From contig CAZFEK010000004.1 of assembly GCA_964517465.1 (NCBI GenBank), forward strand, positions 54,939-118,938: a DNA stretch of 64,000 bases, written 5' to 3'. How positions within the stretch are numbered: position 1 is the stretch's first letter; the number at the start of each line of letters is the position of its first letter. The stretch comes from JACPUX01 sp964517465. Lineage in GTDB: Bacteria > Pseudomonadota > Gammaproteobacteria > Burkholderiales > Casimicrobiaceae. A program made the position numbers and the translations under genes. Under the pieces are notes generated by a model. That model was not told the origin of the DNA, ran no database searches, and was given only the letters and a program-made list of their open reading frames with translations. Shown here piece after piece: positions 17,285 through 25,811 of this stretch.

Positions 17285-18652
17285 CTAGCTGCGCAAAACC
17301 TGCAGAAGGAAATTGACGTCATGATTGAGCGCGGGGAGAGTCTCTCGGAGCTTGGCGATCTGGCGGCAGGCATGGAGTACCGTGGTGTGGTCTCGCCCGC
17401 CGAAACTGGCTCCGATTTCCGGCAAGGAGAGGGGGGTTAGCTCTTTGGCGAGGGCCATGGCCACTTGCCGCGGGCGAGCGATAACGCGAGACCTCTTGCG
17501 GGAGTGCATCTCGGCCACTTTGATCTTGTAGTACTCGGCTACGGTCTTCTGGATATTGTCGATGGAGATTTGGCGGTTTTGGTGGGCGAGCAGGTCGCGC
17601 AGCGCTTCTTTGGCTACGGCGAGCGAGATCTCCTGGATATGATTGAAACCCACATAAGCGACCACGCGCTTCAATGCACCCTCAAGTTCGCGGACATTGG
17701 AGCGAATGTGCTTGGCGATGAAAAAGGCGACGTTCTCATCTAAGCTGAAGCCGAGTAGCTCGGCTTTGCTGAGCAGGATCGCGACACGCATCTCCAATTC
17801 GGGAGGCTCTAGGGCTACCGTCAAACCCCAGCCGAAACGGGAGATCAGGCGTTCTTCGAAACCGGAAATCTCCTTCGGGTAGGTATCGCAGGTGATCACA
17901 ACTTGCTTGTGCGCGTCAAAAAGGGTGTTGAAGAGATAGAAGAACTCTTCTTGAGTGCGGGTCTTGCCGGTAATGAATTGAATGTCGTCGATCAGAAGCA
18001 AGTCCAGGGATCGGTAGAACCGCTTGAATTCGTCGAAGGATTTGTGTTGATAGGCGCGGACTACGTCGGAGACATAACGCTCGGCATGGATATAGAGAAT
18101 GTTGTATTCCGGATGATGTTCGCGGACCCGGTTGCCTATGGCCTGGACGAGGTGTGTTTTGCCCAGGCCGGAACCACCGTAGATAAACAAAGGGTTGTAT
18201 GCGAGACCGGGGTTTTCGGCGACTTGCAAACCGGCCGCGCGAGCCAACTGGTTAGCTTTTCCCGTAACAAAATTAGCAAAAGTGAAGCTGCCGTTTGGTG
18301 AACTCCGCTCCTGACCGTTCGGCAAGGAAGGAGCCGGGACCGGCGGGGTGCTCGGAGCCGCTTGAGGCGCCGGCGGCGCGGCGGGAAGAACTTGGGGGAG
18401 GCTCTCCGGCGACTCCTGAACGGCCAAGGTGATCGGCACGGGAAAACCGAAAGAATTGCGAGCGCTTTCCTCGATGCGCTGCAGAAAACGATCGCGAATC
18501 CACTGCATGTGAAAACGGTTGGGGGCGAAAAGCTGCAAGCCTTCGGAACTGCCTTCCAAGGAAAGCGGCCGTATCCAGGTGTTGAACTGCTGCGGCGTGA
18601 GTTCTTGCTGGAAAAGGACGAGGCAATGCTGCCAAAAGGCCGGCGCGTTCAT
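17285..18652 (-). CDS. dnaA: Chromosomal replication initiator DnaA
   Basis: AAA+ initiator that binds DnaA boxes and melts oriC. 455 residues from ATG 18652 (MNAPAFWQHCLVLFQQEL, matching domain I). An upstream in-frame extension to 18769 is not family-like. Domain I includes FNTWIRPL; domain II is Pro/Ala-rich. Domain III has Walker A GGSGLGKTHLVQAIG and Walker B LLLIDDIQF. Domain IV carries the signature GGRDHTTVLHACRQI. The bases before the ATG are pyrimidine-rich (TTCCCTTCCCTCGT) with no Shine-Dalgarno, which is unusual. Divergent from rpmH. Confidence 0.97.
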   Translation of the reverse strand: MNAPAFWQHCLVLFQQELTPQQFNTWIRPLSLEGSSEGLQLFAPNRFHMQWIRDRFLQRIEESARNSFGFPVPITLAVQESPESLPQVLPAAPPAPQAAPSTPPVPAPSLPNGQERSSPNGSFTFANFVTGKANQLARAAGLQVAENPGLAYNPLFIYGGSGLGKTHLVQAIGNRVREHHPEYNILYIHAERYVSDVVRAYQHKSFDEFKRFYRSLDLLLIDDIQFITGKTRTQEEFFYLFNTLFDAHKQVVITCDTYPKEISGFEERLISRFGWGLTVALEPPELEMRVAILLSKAELLGFSLDENVAFFIAKHIRSNVRELEGALKRVVAYVGFNHIQEISLAVAKEALRDLLAHQNRQISIDNIQKTVAEYYKIKVAEMHSRKRSRVIARPRQVAMALAKELTPLSLPEIGASFGGRDHTTVLHACRQIAKLRETLPALNHDVNFLLQVLRS

Positions 18653-18696
18653 ACGAGGGAAGGGAGTCGCGGAGTTTTCACAGAGGAAGGGACAAC

Positions 18697-18702
18697 ATTC
18701 TA
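18697..18702 (-). promoter_or_regulatory. Possible dnaA -10 element
   Basis: Minus-strand TAGAAT, 45 nt upstream of the dnaA ATG, with no recognisable -35. It is followed immediately by GTTGTCCC (18689-18696), the same octamer as the outer palindrome arms in the dnaA-dnaN gap. Confidence 0.35.
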
Positions 18703-18747
18703 GTCGCGCGAAGCACCCATTGAGCGATCGTTCGCAAAAATATTGCC

Positions 18748-18777
18748 TTGACGGGAGGGAGGCTTTCACGGTCTAAT
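18748..18777 (+). promoter_or_regulatory. Candidate rpmH promoter
   Basis: TTGACG (18748-18753), an 18-nt spacer, then TCTAAT (18772-18777), about 38 nt before the rpmH ATG. Five of six bases match consensus in each hexamer. Confidence 0.6.
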
Positions 18778-18814
18778 AACAGGCTTTTTTTCTCGCAAGT
18801 AATTGGGGCATAAG

Positions 18815-18949
18815 ATGAAACGCACTTATCAGCCATCCGTTGTGCGGCGCAAGCGCACACACGGCTTCCGCACTCGCATGAAGACCGTTGGCGGCCGCGC
18901 GGTGCTGCGCGCTCGCCGAGCCAAGGGACGCGTCCGACTCGCCGTCTGA
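18815..18949 (+). CDS. rpmH: Ribosomal protein bL34
   Basis: Small basic protein of the 50S subunit. 44 residues beginning MKRTYQPSVVRRKRTHGF and ending AKGRVRLAV, the canonical sequence and length. It is divergent from dnaA and directly followed by rnpA, the conserved origin arrangement. Confidence 0.97.
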   Translation: MKRTYQPSVVRRKRTHGFRTRMKTVGGRAVLRARRAKGRVRLAV

Positions 18950-18968
18950 GGGCTCGAGACCGGGCGGC

Positions 18969-19307
18969 ATGGCGCTAGAAGCAGCGGGCCAAGTGGCGCT
19001 TCGGCAGGCTGATTTCGAGCGCGTCTTCCAGTTCGGCCGCAGGCGCCAGCGAGTTCTACTGGCGCTTTGGGCAGCGCCGAGCTCCGCAAGGCAGGCGCAA
19101 ATTGGCTTGGTCGTGAGCAAGCGCTGGGCAAAGCGAGCGGTGGATCGGAACACCGTCAAGCGCATACTCCGCGAGGTTTTTCGGCAAGAAGCGCCGGAGC
19201 TGCCGGCATTGGACCTGGTCTTCCGCTTGCGACTGCCCTGGAGCCCTGATCAACGGCGCATCCTTGCCGAGGAAGCCAAAGGCATGTTGCAGGGACTCAA
19301 GCAGTGA
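18969..19307 (+). CDS. rnpA: Ribonuclease P protein component
   Basis: Protein cofactor of RNase P, which matures tRNA 5' ends. 112 residues from ATG 18969 (MALEAAGQVALRQADFERVF). The RNA-binding signature VSKRWAKRAVDRNTVKRILRE is only slightly off the usual RNxxKR form. It lies 19 nt after rpmH, and its TGA overlaps the yidD GTG (GTGA). A longer frame reaches back into rpmH but is not family-like. Confidence 0.93.
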   Translation: MALEAAGQVALRQADFERVFQFGRRRQRVLLALWAAPSSARQAQIGLVVSKRWAKRAVDRNTVKRILREVFRQEAPELPALDLVFRLRLPWSPDQRRILAEEAKGMLQGLKQ

Positions 19308-19522
19308 GCGCGGCGAGCTTCGTGGTGCGCGGTTTACTTCGGGGCTACCAGCTCGTCTTTCGGCCGGTGCTGGGGCAAAATTGCCGCTTTTTTCCCAGTT
19401 GTTCCGATTACGCCCTCGACGCGGTGAATAAGTACGGGCCCGCCAAGGGAATGTGGATGGCCGGGCGCCGAGTTTGTCGCTGTCATCCCTGGAATCCCGG
19501 CGGATACGATCCAGTCCCCTAA
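19304..19522 (+). CDS. yidD: Membrane protein insertion efficiency factor YidD
   Basis: 72-residue inner-membrane-associated protein assisting YidC-dependent insertion. The family pattern is complete: GLLRGYQLVFRPVLGQNC, FFPSCSDYALDAV, and the C-terminal CHPWNPGGYDPVP. GTG start overlapping the rnpA stop. Confidence 0.95.
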   Translation: MSAASFVVRGLLRGYQLVFRPVLGQNCRFFPSCSDYALDAVNKYGPAKGMWMAGRRVCRCHPWNPGGYDPVP

Positions 19523-19556
19523 CGTTTGTTTCTGATCCTATCCTGAGCCACACCAT

Positions 19557-21239
19557 ATGGACACCCAACGCCTGATCCTTTTCGTCATCTTTTCGATGTC
19601 GATGTTCTTTCTCTGGCAGGCCTGGGAGAATGAGCGCAATCCAAAACCAACGGTTGCCGCGGTGAGCGCGCCGGTGGCACCCGAGACGGCGAAACCAGCC
19701 GCAGACACGCCCAAGCCGAGCCAAATCGCGGCAGGGCCGAGCGAAATTCCAGCCCCCAGCGGGGTGATGCCCGCGACGAAAGGGGAGCGCATCAAGCTCG
19801 TCACCGACTTGTTGGAAGTGACGGTCAATACCGAAGGTGGAGTGATCGAGCGGGTTGCCCTGCTCAAACACAAGGACACGCTGGACAGGACGCAAGCCTA
19901 CACGCTCTTGCAAAGCGCTGACGGGCGAGTGCATGTCGCTCAATCCGGATTGCTGGGCGAGGCTTTGCCCAACCATAGAACCAGCTTCGAAGCCGAGCCG
20001 GGGCCGCGGTCTTTGGGGCCAGGCGCCGAAGCGCTCGAGCTTCGCTTGCGCAGTGCGACGGCGGAGGGCGTGCGGGTCAGCAAAGTGATTCGCGTGAAGC
20101 CAGGAAGCTATTTGATCGCGGTGGCTTTCGAGATCGAAAACGGCAGCGCCAAGCCAGTGGAGACGCACGCCTATTTTCAACTGTTGCGTGACACCAAGCC
20201 ACCCGCCGGGGAACACAGCATGGTGCCCACTTACACCGGCCCGGTGGTTTACAACGAGCAGGACAAGTTCACCAAACTCGAGTTCGGGGATATCGACAAA
20301 GGCAAAGCCCGGTTTACGAAGATTGCGGATAATGGCTGGATCGGGATGTTGGAGCATTACTTCGTGGCGGCGTGGTTGCCGCGCGACGGAGAACCGAAGC
20401 TGAACCGCGAGTTTTACGTCCGGAAAAGCAGCAACGATGCCGGGCAGTACATTGCCGGATTACTCGTGCCGATGGCCAGCGTCGCACCTGGCGCACAAGG
20501 CCGGGTGGAAGTCCCGCTTTACGCCGGTCCTCAGGAGCAAGAGAAGCTCGGTTCTTTGGCCAAAGGCCTCGATCTGACCACCGACTACGGGATTTTCACG
20601 GTCATTGCCGCTCCTTTGTTCGTCGCTTTGCAGTGGTTGTACAAACTCGTTGGAAATTGGGGCTGGGCCATCGTGTTGCTGACCATTTTGCTCAAGCTCG
20701 TGTTTTACCCGCTTAACACCTCGGCGGCGCGGTCTATGGGCAAGATGAAGCTGATCGCGCCGAAGTTGAAGGCCCTGCAAGAGCAATACGCCAATGACAA
20801 GCAGCAGCTCCAGGTGAAGATGATGGAGTTGTACAAGACCGAGAAGATCAATCCTCTGGGGGGCTGTCTGCCGATTTTGGTGCAAATGCCGGTATTCATT
20901 GCACTCTACTGGGTCTTGCTTGCTGCCGTGGAGTTACGCCATGCCGCGTGGCTGGGTTGGATCGTCGACCTGTCGGGACCCGATCCGTACTACGTCCTGC
21001 CGGTGATTTATGCCATTACGGCTTATTTGCAGGTCAAACTTTCGCCCACTCCGGTGAGCGATCCGATGCAGGCGCGGATGATGCAAATCATGCCCATCGC
21101 GTTTTCCGTGATGTTTATCTTCTTCCCCGCCGGCCTGGTGCTCTATTGGCTGGTCAACAACGTCCTCAGCATAGGCCAGCAATGGCACGTCAATCGATTG
21201 CTCGGGCGGGAACAAGCCGCAGCCAGCGCCAAGCGCTGA
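19557..21239 (+). CDS. yidC: Membrane protein insertase YidC
   Basis: Inserts and folds inner-membrane proteins, including F0 ATP synthase subunits encoded later in this window. 560 residues, the long Gram-negative type. N-terminal anchor (LILFVIFSMSMFFLWQAW), a large periplasmic beta domain (about residues 60-345), then five C-terminal membrane segments. These include GNWGWAIVLLTILLKLVFYP with the conserved arginine shortly after (AARSMGKM), and NPLGGCLPILVQMPVFIALYW. Confidence 0.97.
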   Translation: MDTQRLILFVIFSMSMFFLWQAWENERNPKPTVAAVSAPVAPETAKPAADTPKPSQIAAGPSEIPAPSGVMPATKGERIKLVTDLLEVTVNTEGGVIERVALLKHKDTLDRTQAYTLLQSADGRVHVAQSGLLGEALPNHRTSFEAEPGPRSLGPGAEALELRLRSATAEGVRVSKVIRVKPGSYLIAVAFEIENGSAKPVETHAYFQLLRDTKPPAGEHSMVPTYTGPVVYNEQDKFTKLEFGDIDKGKARFTKIADNGWIGMLEHYFVAAWLPRDGEPKLNREFYVRKSSNDAGQYIAGLLVPMASVAPGAQGRVEVPLYAGPQEQEKLGSLAKGLDLTTDYGIFTVIAAPLFVALQWLYKLVGNWGWAIVLLTILLKLVFYPLNTSAARSMGKMKLIAPKLKALQEQYANDKQQLQVKMMELYKTEKINPLGGCLPILVQMPVFIALYWVLLAAVELRHAAWLGWIVDLSGPDPYYVLPVIYAITAYLQVKLSPTPVSDPMQARMMQIMPIAFSVMFIFFPAGLVLYWLVNNVLSIGQQWHVNRLLGREQAAASAKR

Positions 21240-21270
21240 AGCTATGCGCCAAGCGACCTGGGCTTGGCGC

Positions 21271-22632
21271 ATGAATGGCCGAGGTAGGGTTCGGGGAGAA
21301 CCCGATACCATCGTAGCGATTGCGACCGCCCCAGGCCGGGGCGGGGTGGGCATCGTGCGCCTTTCCGGTCCCCGGGCAAAAAGCATAGGCCAGGCGCTGA
21401 GCGGGCGCGAGACGCGGCCTCGTCAGGCGGTTCTGGCTCGATTTTGCGATGAAGAAGGCGCCGTGCTCGACCGCGGCCTGGTGCTTTTTTTCCCCGGGCC
21501 CGGCTCATTCACCGGGGAAGATGTGATCGAACTTCACGCGCACGGTGGGCCGGCTCTCCTGAGGCTCTTGGTGTCTCGCTGCCAAGTGCTGGGGGCGCGG
21601 CCGGCGCAGCCGGGCGAATTCAGCCAGCGGGCCTTCTTGAATGGAAAGATCGATCTCACCCAGGCGGAAAGTATTGCCGACTTGATCGATGCCGCCAGCG
21701 CGACCGCGGTTCACGCGGCGGCACGGAACATGGAAGGGGCGTTTTCGCGGGCGGTAGAGCGAACCGATCAAGTCTTGACCGAACTACGCGCCTTGGTCGA
21801 GGCGGGCATCGATTTTCCGGAAGAGGAGGGTGTGGAACTCGTTCCCGAGGCCGCGTTGAGCTCGCGGCTGGCGGCCCTGCGCGATGGTTTGGCGGAGCTG
21901 CTGGCCAAAGCAAAGCGGGGAAGGCTTCTCGGTGACGGTCTGCACGTCGTTTTGGTGGGGCCGCCCAACGTCGGCAAATCAAGCCTGCTTAATCGCCTTG
22001 CCGGCAGGGATGTGGCGATTGTGACACCAGTGCCTGGAACTACCCGTGACGCATTGCGCGAGGCCCTGGAGATTGGCGGAATCCCGCTTCATCTGGTTGA
22101 CACTGCGGGTTTGCGCGAAAGCGCGGACGAGATCGAGATCTTGGGCATGGAACGCACGCGCCGCGCGATTGCGCAAGCGGACTTGGCGCTTATGGTCTCG
22201 GCTCCCCCGTTTGGCGCGGGCGAAACCGCCGACTTGGTGGATGAGCTGCCGGCCGATTTGCCGCGGATTTTCGTCCATAACAAGATTGACTTGAGCGGGG
22301 AACCGGCGGGGCTGTGGACAGGCCAAGCACCTCTGCAGCTTGGCGTATCGGCGGTCACCGGCGCCGGGATCGAAGCTTTGGAGCGAGCCATACTCGAAAC
22401 GGTTGGTTGGCGGGAAGAGGGGAGCGAGGTCTTGATGGCGCATGCCCGCCATATCGAGGCGCTGCAGGAGACCCTGTCGTACCTGGAAAAGGCGGCGGTC
22501 TTGCTGGCAGAGCGGGAAATTTTTGCTGAGGAGCTGCGATTGGCACATCGGGCTTTGGGGCGGATCTGCGGGCAGGTGGTATCGGACGAGCTTCTGGGCG
22601 AGATTTTCGGGCGATTCTGTATTGGAAAATAG
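21271..22632 (+). CDS. mnmE: tRNA modification GTPase MnmE
   Basis: With MnmG makes 5-carboxymethylaminomethyluridine at tRNA wobble U34. About 453 residues from ATG 21271; an in-frame ATG at 21244 is also possible. N-terminal formyl-THF-binding domain: DTIVAIATAPGRGGVGIVRL. G domain: GPPNVGKSSLLNRL (G1), GTTRD (G2), DTAGLRE (G3), HNKIDL (G4). It ends in FGRFCIGK with the catalytic Cys. Its partner gene mnmG lies 3 kb downstream. Confidence 0.97.
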   Translation: MNGRGRVRGEPDTIVAIATAPGRGGVGIVRLSGPRAKSIGQALSGRETRPRQAVLARFCDEEGAVLDRGLVLFFPGPGSFTGEDVIELHAHGGPALLRLLVSRCQVLGARPAQPGEFSQRAFLNGKIDLTQAESIADLIDAASATAVHAAARNMEGAFSRAVERTDQVLTELRALVEAGIDFPEEEGVELVPEAALSSRLAALRDGLAELLAKAKRGRLLGDGLHVVLVGPPNVGKSSLLNRLAGRDVAIVTPVPGTTRDALREALEIGGIPLHLVDTAGLRESADEIEILGMERTRRAIAQADLALMVSAPPFGAGETADLVDELPADLPRIFVHNKIDLSGEPAGLWTGQAPLQLGVSAVTGAGIEALERAILETVGWREEGSEVLMAHARHIEALQETLSYLEKAAVLLAEREIFAEELRLAHRALGRICGQVVSDELLGEIFGRFCIGK

Positions 22633-22762
22633 GCCTTTCCTCAGGGAGTACGGGGGCGCGATACAAGACAGGTAGCCGCGCGGTGTTGGGTGCGGCAGGC
22701 AGATCATGCTAAAGTTGCGCCCTTGCCACGCCCTCATCCCTTTTTGTTTCTAGCTCCCCGAA

Positions 22763-24607
22763 ATGAACCAGCCCAATATTTTAGCGACGCTTGCCGCAGC
22801 GGTCAGCGCGCCTGCCCACGTGAAACACCCCGCCCTTCTCACTTGGGTGCGAGAAATCGCGGAATTGACCCAACCGGACCGGCTGCATTGGTGTGACGGG
22901 ACGCAGGAAGAATACGAAGCACTATGTGCCCAGATGGTGGCAAGCGGCACGCTGAAGAAACTGAATCCCGAAAAACGGCCCGGCGGCTACTTGGCCTGGT
23001 CGGATCCTTCCGATGTCGCCCGAGTGGAGGATCGCACCTTCATCTGCAGCGAGCGCCAGGAAGATGCCGGGCCGACCAACAATTGGAAAGCGCCGGCGGA
23101 GATGCGAGGCATCCTCAAAGGCCTGTTTTCGGGGTGCATGCGCGGGCGCACGCTGTATGTCGTTCCGTTTTCCATGGGCCCGCTGGGATCGCACATCGCG
23201 CATATCGGCATCGAGTTGACGGATTCGCCTTATGTGGCAGTTTCCATGCGCACCATGACCCGGATGGGCAAGGCCGTGTACGAAGTCCTGGGCGAGACCG
23301 GGAGCTTCGTTCCTTGTGTCCATTCGGTCGGTGCTCCCTTGGCTGCAGGGCAAGCCGACGCGCCTTGGCCTTGCAACAAAGACACCAAGTACATCGTTCA
23401 TTATCCGGAAACGCGGGAGATTTGGTCTTACGGATCGGGATATGGGGGAAATGCGCTGCTGGGCAAGAAGTGCTTCGCTTTGCGCATCGCCTCGGTGATG
23501 GGGCGCGACCAGGGTTGGCTGGCCGAGCATATGCTGGTGCTGGGAGTGACCGCACCGAATGGGGAAAAGACTTATGTCACGGCCGCCTTTCCCAGCGCTT
23601 GTGGCAAGACCAATTTCGCCATGCTCATTCCTCCGGAGGGTTTCGAAGGCTGGAAAGTAAGCACCATAGGTGACGATATTGCCTGGATCAAACCAGGCTC
23701 CGATGGACGGTTTTACGCCATCAATCCCGAGGCGGGGTATTTTGGGGTTGCGCCGGGCACCTCGGAAGAGTCCAACCCGAACGCCATGGCGATGCTGCGC
23801 GAGAACACCATCTTCACCAACGTGGCGCTGACCGAGGACGGCGACGTGTGGTGGGAAGGGATGACCAAGACACCCCCGGCAAAGCTGACGGATTGGACGG
23901 GTCAGCCCTGGGAACCGGGCTGTGGGCGCAAGGCGGCGCATCCCAATGCGCGCTTTACGGTGCCTTCGACCAATTGCCCGTCGCTCGACCCGGAATGGGA
24001 CAATCCCGCGGGTGTGCCGATCAGCGCGTTTATTTTCGGGGGGCGACGCAGCGACACTACGCCTTTGGTGGTGCAAGCGTTTAGCTGGGATGACGGCGTC
24101 TACAAAGCCGCCACCATGGGTTCGGAGATGACCGCCGCGGCAGCCGGAAAGATCGGCGAGGTTCGGCGCGATCCCTTCGCCATGCTGCCGTTCTGCGGCT
24201 ACCACATTGGGGATTATTTCCAACACTGGCTGAACATGGGGCGGAAGGTTACGCGGATGCCCCGTATCTTCAACGTCAATTGGTTCCGCACGGACGAGCA
24301 CGGAAAGTTCGTTTGGCCAGGATTCGGTCAGAACATGAGGGTGCTGAAGTGGATCGTTGACCGTTGCCAGGGGCGCGGGCGCGCTATGGAAACGGCGCTG
24401 GGCTGGCAGCCCGAGTTCGACGAGCTGGAATGGAAGGGTCTGGAGCATTTCAGTCACGGGCAGTTCTGGAGCATCATGTCCATCGACGCGGCGGCCTGGA
24501 GACGCGAACTGGCCTCGCATGACGAGTTTTTTGCCAAGATCGGCGCCAAGCTGCCCAAAGCCGTGCGTTTGCAGCGCGAGTTGCTCGAACTGCGCTTGGA
24601 CGGCTGA
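22763..24607 (+). CDS. pckG: Phosphoenolpyruvate carboxykinase (GTP)
   Basis: Converts oxaloacetate and GTP to PEP, the entry step of gluconeogenesis. 614 residues, the GTP-class length. Landmarks: LHWCDGTQEEY, RTMTRMGK, the P-loop with hyper-reactive cysteine FPSACGKTNFAML, GDDIAWIKPG, and FGGRRSDTTPL. Flanking genes are not metabolically related. A 130-nt gap lies upstream and an intrinsic terminator follows. Confidence 0.97.
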   Translation: MNQPNILATLAAAVSAPAHVKHPALLTWVREIAELTQPDRLHWCDGTQEEYEALCAQMVASGTLKKLNPEKRPGGYLAWSDPSDVARVEDRTFICSERQEDAGPTNNWKAPAEMRGILKGLFSGCMRGRTLYVVPFSMGPLGSHIAHIGIELTDSPYVAVSMRTMTRMGKAVYEVLGETGSFVPCVHSVGAPLAAGQADAPWPCNKDTKYIVHYPETREIWSYGSGYGGNALLGKKCFALRIASVMGRDQGWLAEHMLVLGVTAPNGEKTYVTAAFPSACGKTNFAMLIPPEGFEGWKVSTIGDDIAWIKPGSDGRFYAINPEAGYFGVAPGTSEESNPNAMAMLRENTIFTNVALTEDGDVWWEGMTKTPPAKLTDWTGQPWEPGCGRKAAHPNARFTVPSTNCPSLDPEWDNPAGVPISAFIFGGRRSDTTPLVVQAFSWDDGVYKAATMGSEMTAAAAGKIGEVRRDPFAMLPFCGYHIGDYFQHWLNMGRKVTRMPRIFNVNWFRTDEHGKFVWPGFGQNMRVLKWIVDRCQGRGRAMETALGWQPEFDELEWKGLEHFSHGQFWSIMSIDAAAWRRELASHDEFFAKIGAKLPKAVRLQRELLELRLDG

Positions 24608-24629
24608 GTTCCTACGCGAGGCACAAGAG

Positions 24630-24659
24630 GGGCGGGCGCTACCGCCCTTTTTGTTTTTT
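24630..24659 (+). terminator. Intrinsic terminator after pckG
   Basis: Stem GGGCGG (24630-24635) with CCGCCC (24642-24647), loop GCGCTA, followed by TTTTTGTTTTTT. It ends about 11 nt before the next gene's start. Confidence 0.85.
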
Positions 24660-24669
24660 GGGGGGCGGG

Positions 24670-25428
24670 ATGGATTACGCGGTTTTGGTCGGTGTGGCCT
24701 TTCTTGCCGGCTGGGTCGACGCAGTAGTCGGGGGCGGTGGCCTCTTGCAGGTGCCCGCTCTCTTCGCCGCTTATCCCCAAGCGGCTCCCGCGACGCTGTT
24801 TGGAACCAATAAGTTGTCGTCCATCGCCGGGACGAGCGTTGCAAGCTTGCGGTATTTGCGCGTGGTTCGGGTGCCCCTTCGGGTCTTGCTGCCGTCCTTT
24901 CTTGCTGCACTGCTCGCCGCTTTCCTGGGTGCCAAAGCGGTTGCGGTGCTGCCGGTGGGGTGGTTGCGACCGGTCATTCTGGTGCTTTTGGTGTTGGTGG
25001 CCGGCTATACTTTCTTTCACGGTGAGCTGGGGCAGAAGCATGCGCCGCGATTGAGCGCCCGCGCGGAGTGGGCATGGGCGGTGGCGGTCGGAATGGCGCT
25101 CGGGTTTTATGACGGGTTTTTTGGACCAGGTACGGGCACCTTTCTGGTTTTCATTTTCGTGCGCTGGTTTGGTTACGACTTCCTCAGTGCTTCTGCTGCA
25201 GCGAAGGTCGTGAACTTTGGTACCAATCTTGCCGCTCTCGCGTATTTCGTACCGGCGGGTCACGTTTTCATGGCGCTGGGTTTGGGTATGGCCGCTGCCA
25301 ACGTCGCCGGTTCCGTCTTGGGAACCCATTGGGCCTTGCGGCATGGCAGCCGATGGGTGCGGAAGGTGTTCTTGGTCCTGGTCAGTGCTTTGATCGCGAA
25401 GTTCGCCTATGACACCTTCGCGCTGTAA
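24670..25428 (+). CDS. TauE/SafE (DUF81) family permease
   Basis: 252-residue multi-pass inner-membrane protein with about eight hydrophobic segments. The family hallmark GGGGLLQVPAL near the N-terminus and the second-half repeat GFYDGFFGPGTGTFLVF are both present. Proteins of this family export sulfite, sulfoacetate or related anions; the substrate here cannot be told. ATG 24670 is preceded by a G-rich ribosome binding site. Confidence 0.88.
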   Translation: MDYAVLVGVAFLAGWVDAVVGGGGLLQVPALFAAYPQAAPATLFGTNKLSSIAGTSVASLRYLRVVRVPLRVLLPSFLAALLAAFLGAKAVAVLPVGWLRPVILVLLVLVAGYTFFHGELGQKHAPRLSARAEWAWAVAVGMALGFYDGFFGPGTGTFLVFIFVRWFGYDFLSASAAAKVVNFGTNLAALAYFVPAGHVFMALGLGMAAANVAGSVLGTHWALRHGSRWVRKVFLVLVSALIAKFAYDTFAL

Positions 25429-25655
25429 GTGGCGGGTCTCGCGCTGAGTCGACGCATGGGTCGGGGTGTCGCGGTCGCGCTGGGGCGGCGTTGAGGCGGT
25501 TTTTGCGGAGGCAGGCAAGCCGTTTGCGGCCCCGGGGAGGGGTTGAGTCCGAGGAATCCGGAGAGGTCGGTGGGGCGACGGTTGGGGGCAAGCCCCTTAC
25601 TCAGGACCCAGTGGTCGGGAAGGTGGGGGGGCTTGGTGTGGTAGCGAGGTCGGTA

Positions 25656-25671
25656 GGTTTCACGTGAAACT
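25656..25671. promoter_or_regulatory. parS site 1
   Basis: GGTTTCACGTGAAACT: the 14-bp palindrome GTTTCACGTGAAAC matches the bacterial parS consensus TGTTTCACGTGAAACA except at the two outer bases. It is the expected binding site of the ParB encoded 3.5 kb downstream. Confidence 0.93.
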
Positions 25672-25694
25672 TCCCGAAAACCGATCAGGCCGGT

Positions 25695-25710
25695 TGTTTC
25701 ACGTGAAACC
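25695..25710. promoter_or_regulatory. parS site 2
   Basis: TGTTTCACGTGAAACC, 15 of 16 bases of the parS consensus. It begins 39 bp after the start of site 1, about 100 bp upstream of mnmG. Confidence 0.95.
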
Positions 25711-25811
25711 TGCTTTTCGCGAAATCCGATTCCGACCACTCCCCGATCGCCTTTCGCATTGCCCAGACTCCGGGGCTCACGTATCATTCGCCCTCTTTTG
25801 GCGAGGTCCCT

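Larger units (their letters stand above)
25429..25811. other. 383-nt non-coding gap between TauE-type gene and mnmG
   Basis: The first 200 nt are G-rich with no convincing gene; a weak GGGG/CCCC hairpin lies near 25593. The second half holds two parS sites. No DnaA box was seen. Confidence 0.7.

Noticed and set aside
18653..18814. dnaA-rpmH gap as the replication origin
   Set aside because: Only 162 bp and without DnaA boxes; it contains promoters but not an origin-like cluster. The origin probably lies close by but cannot be pinned here.
22811..22827. Half parS-like CACGTGAAACA inside pckG
   Set aside because: Only the right half matches; the left half has several mismatches and it lies in coding sequence.
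22922..24910. 662-codon minus-strand open frame opposite pckG
   Set aside because: Antisense to a clear PEP carboxykinase and without recognisable domains.
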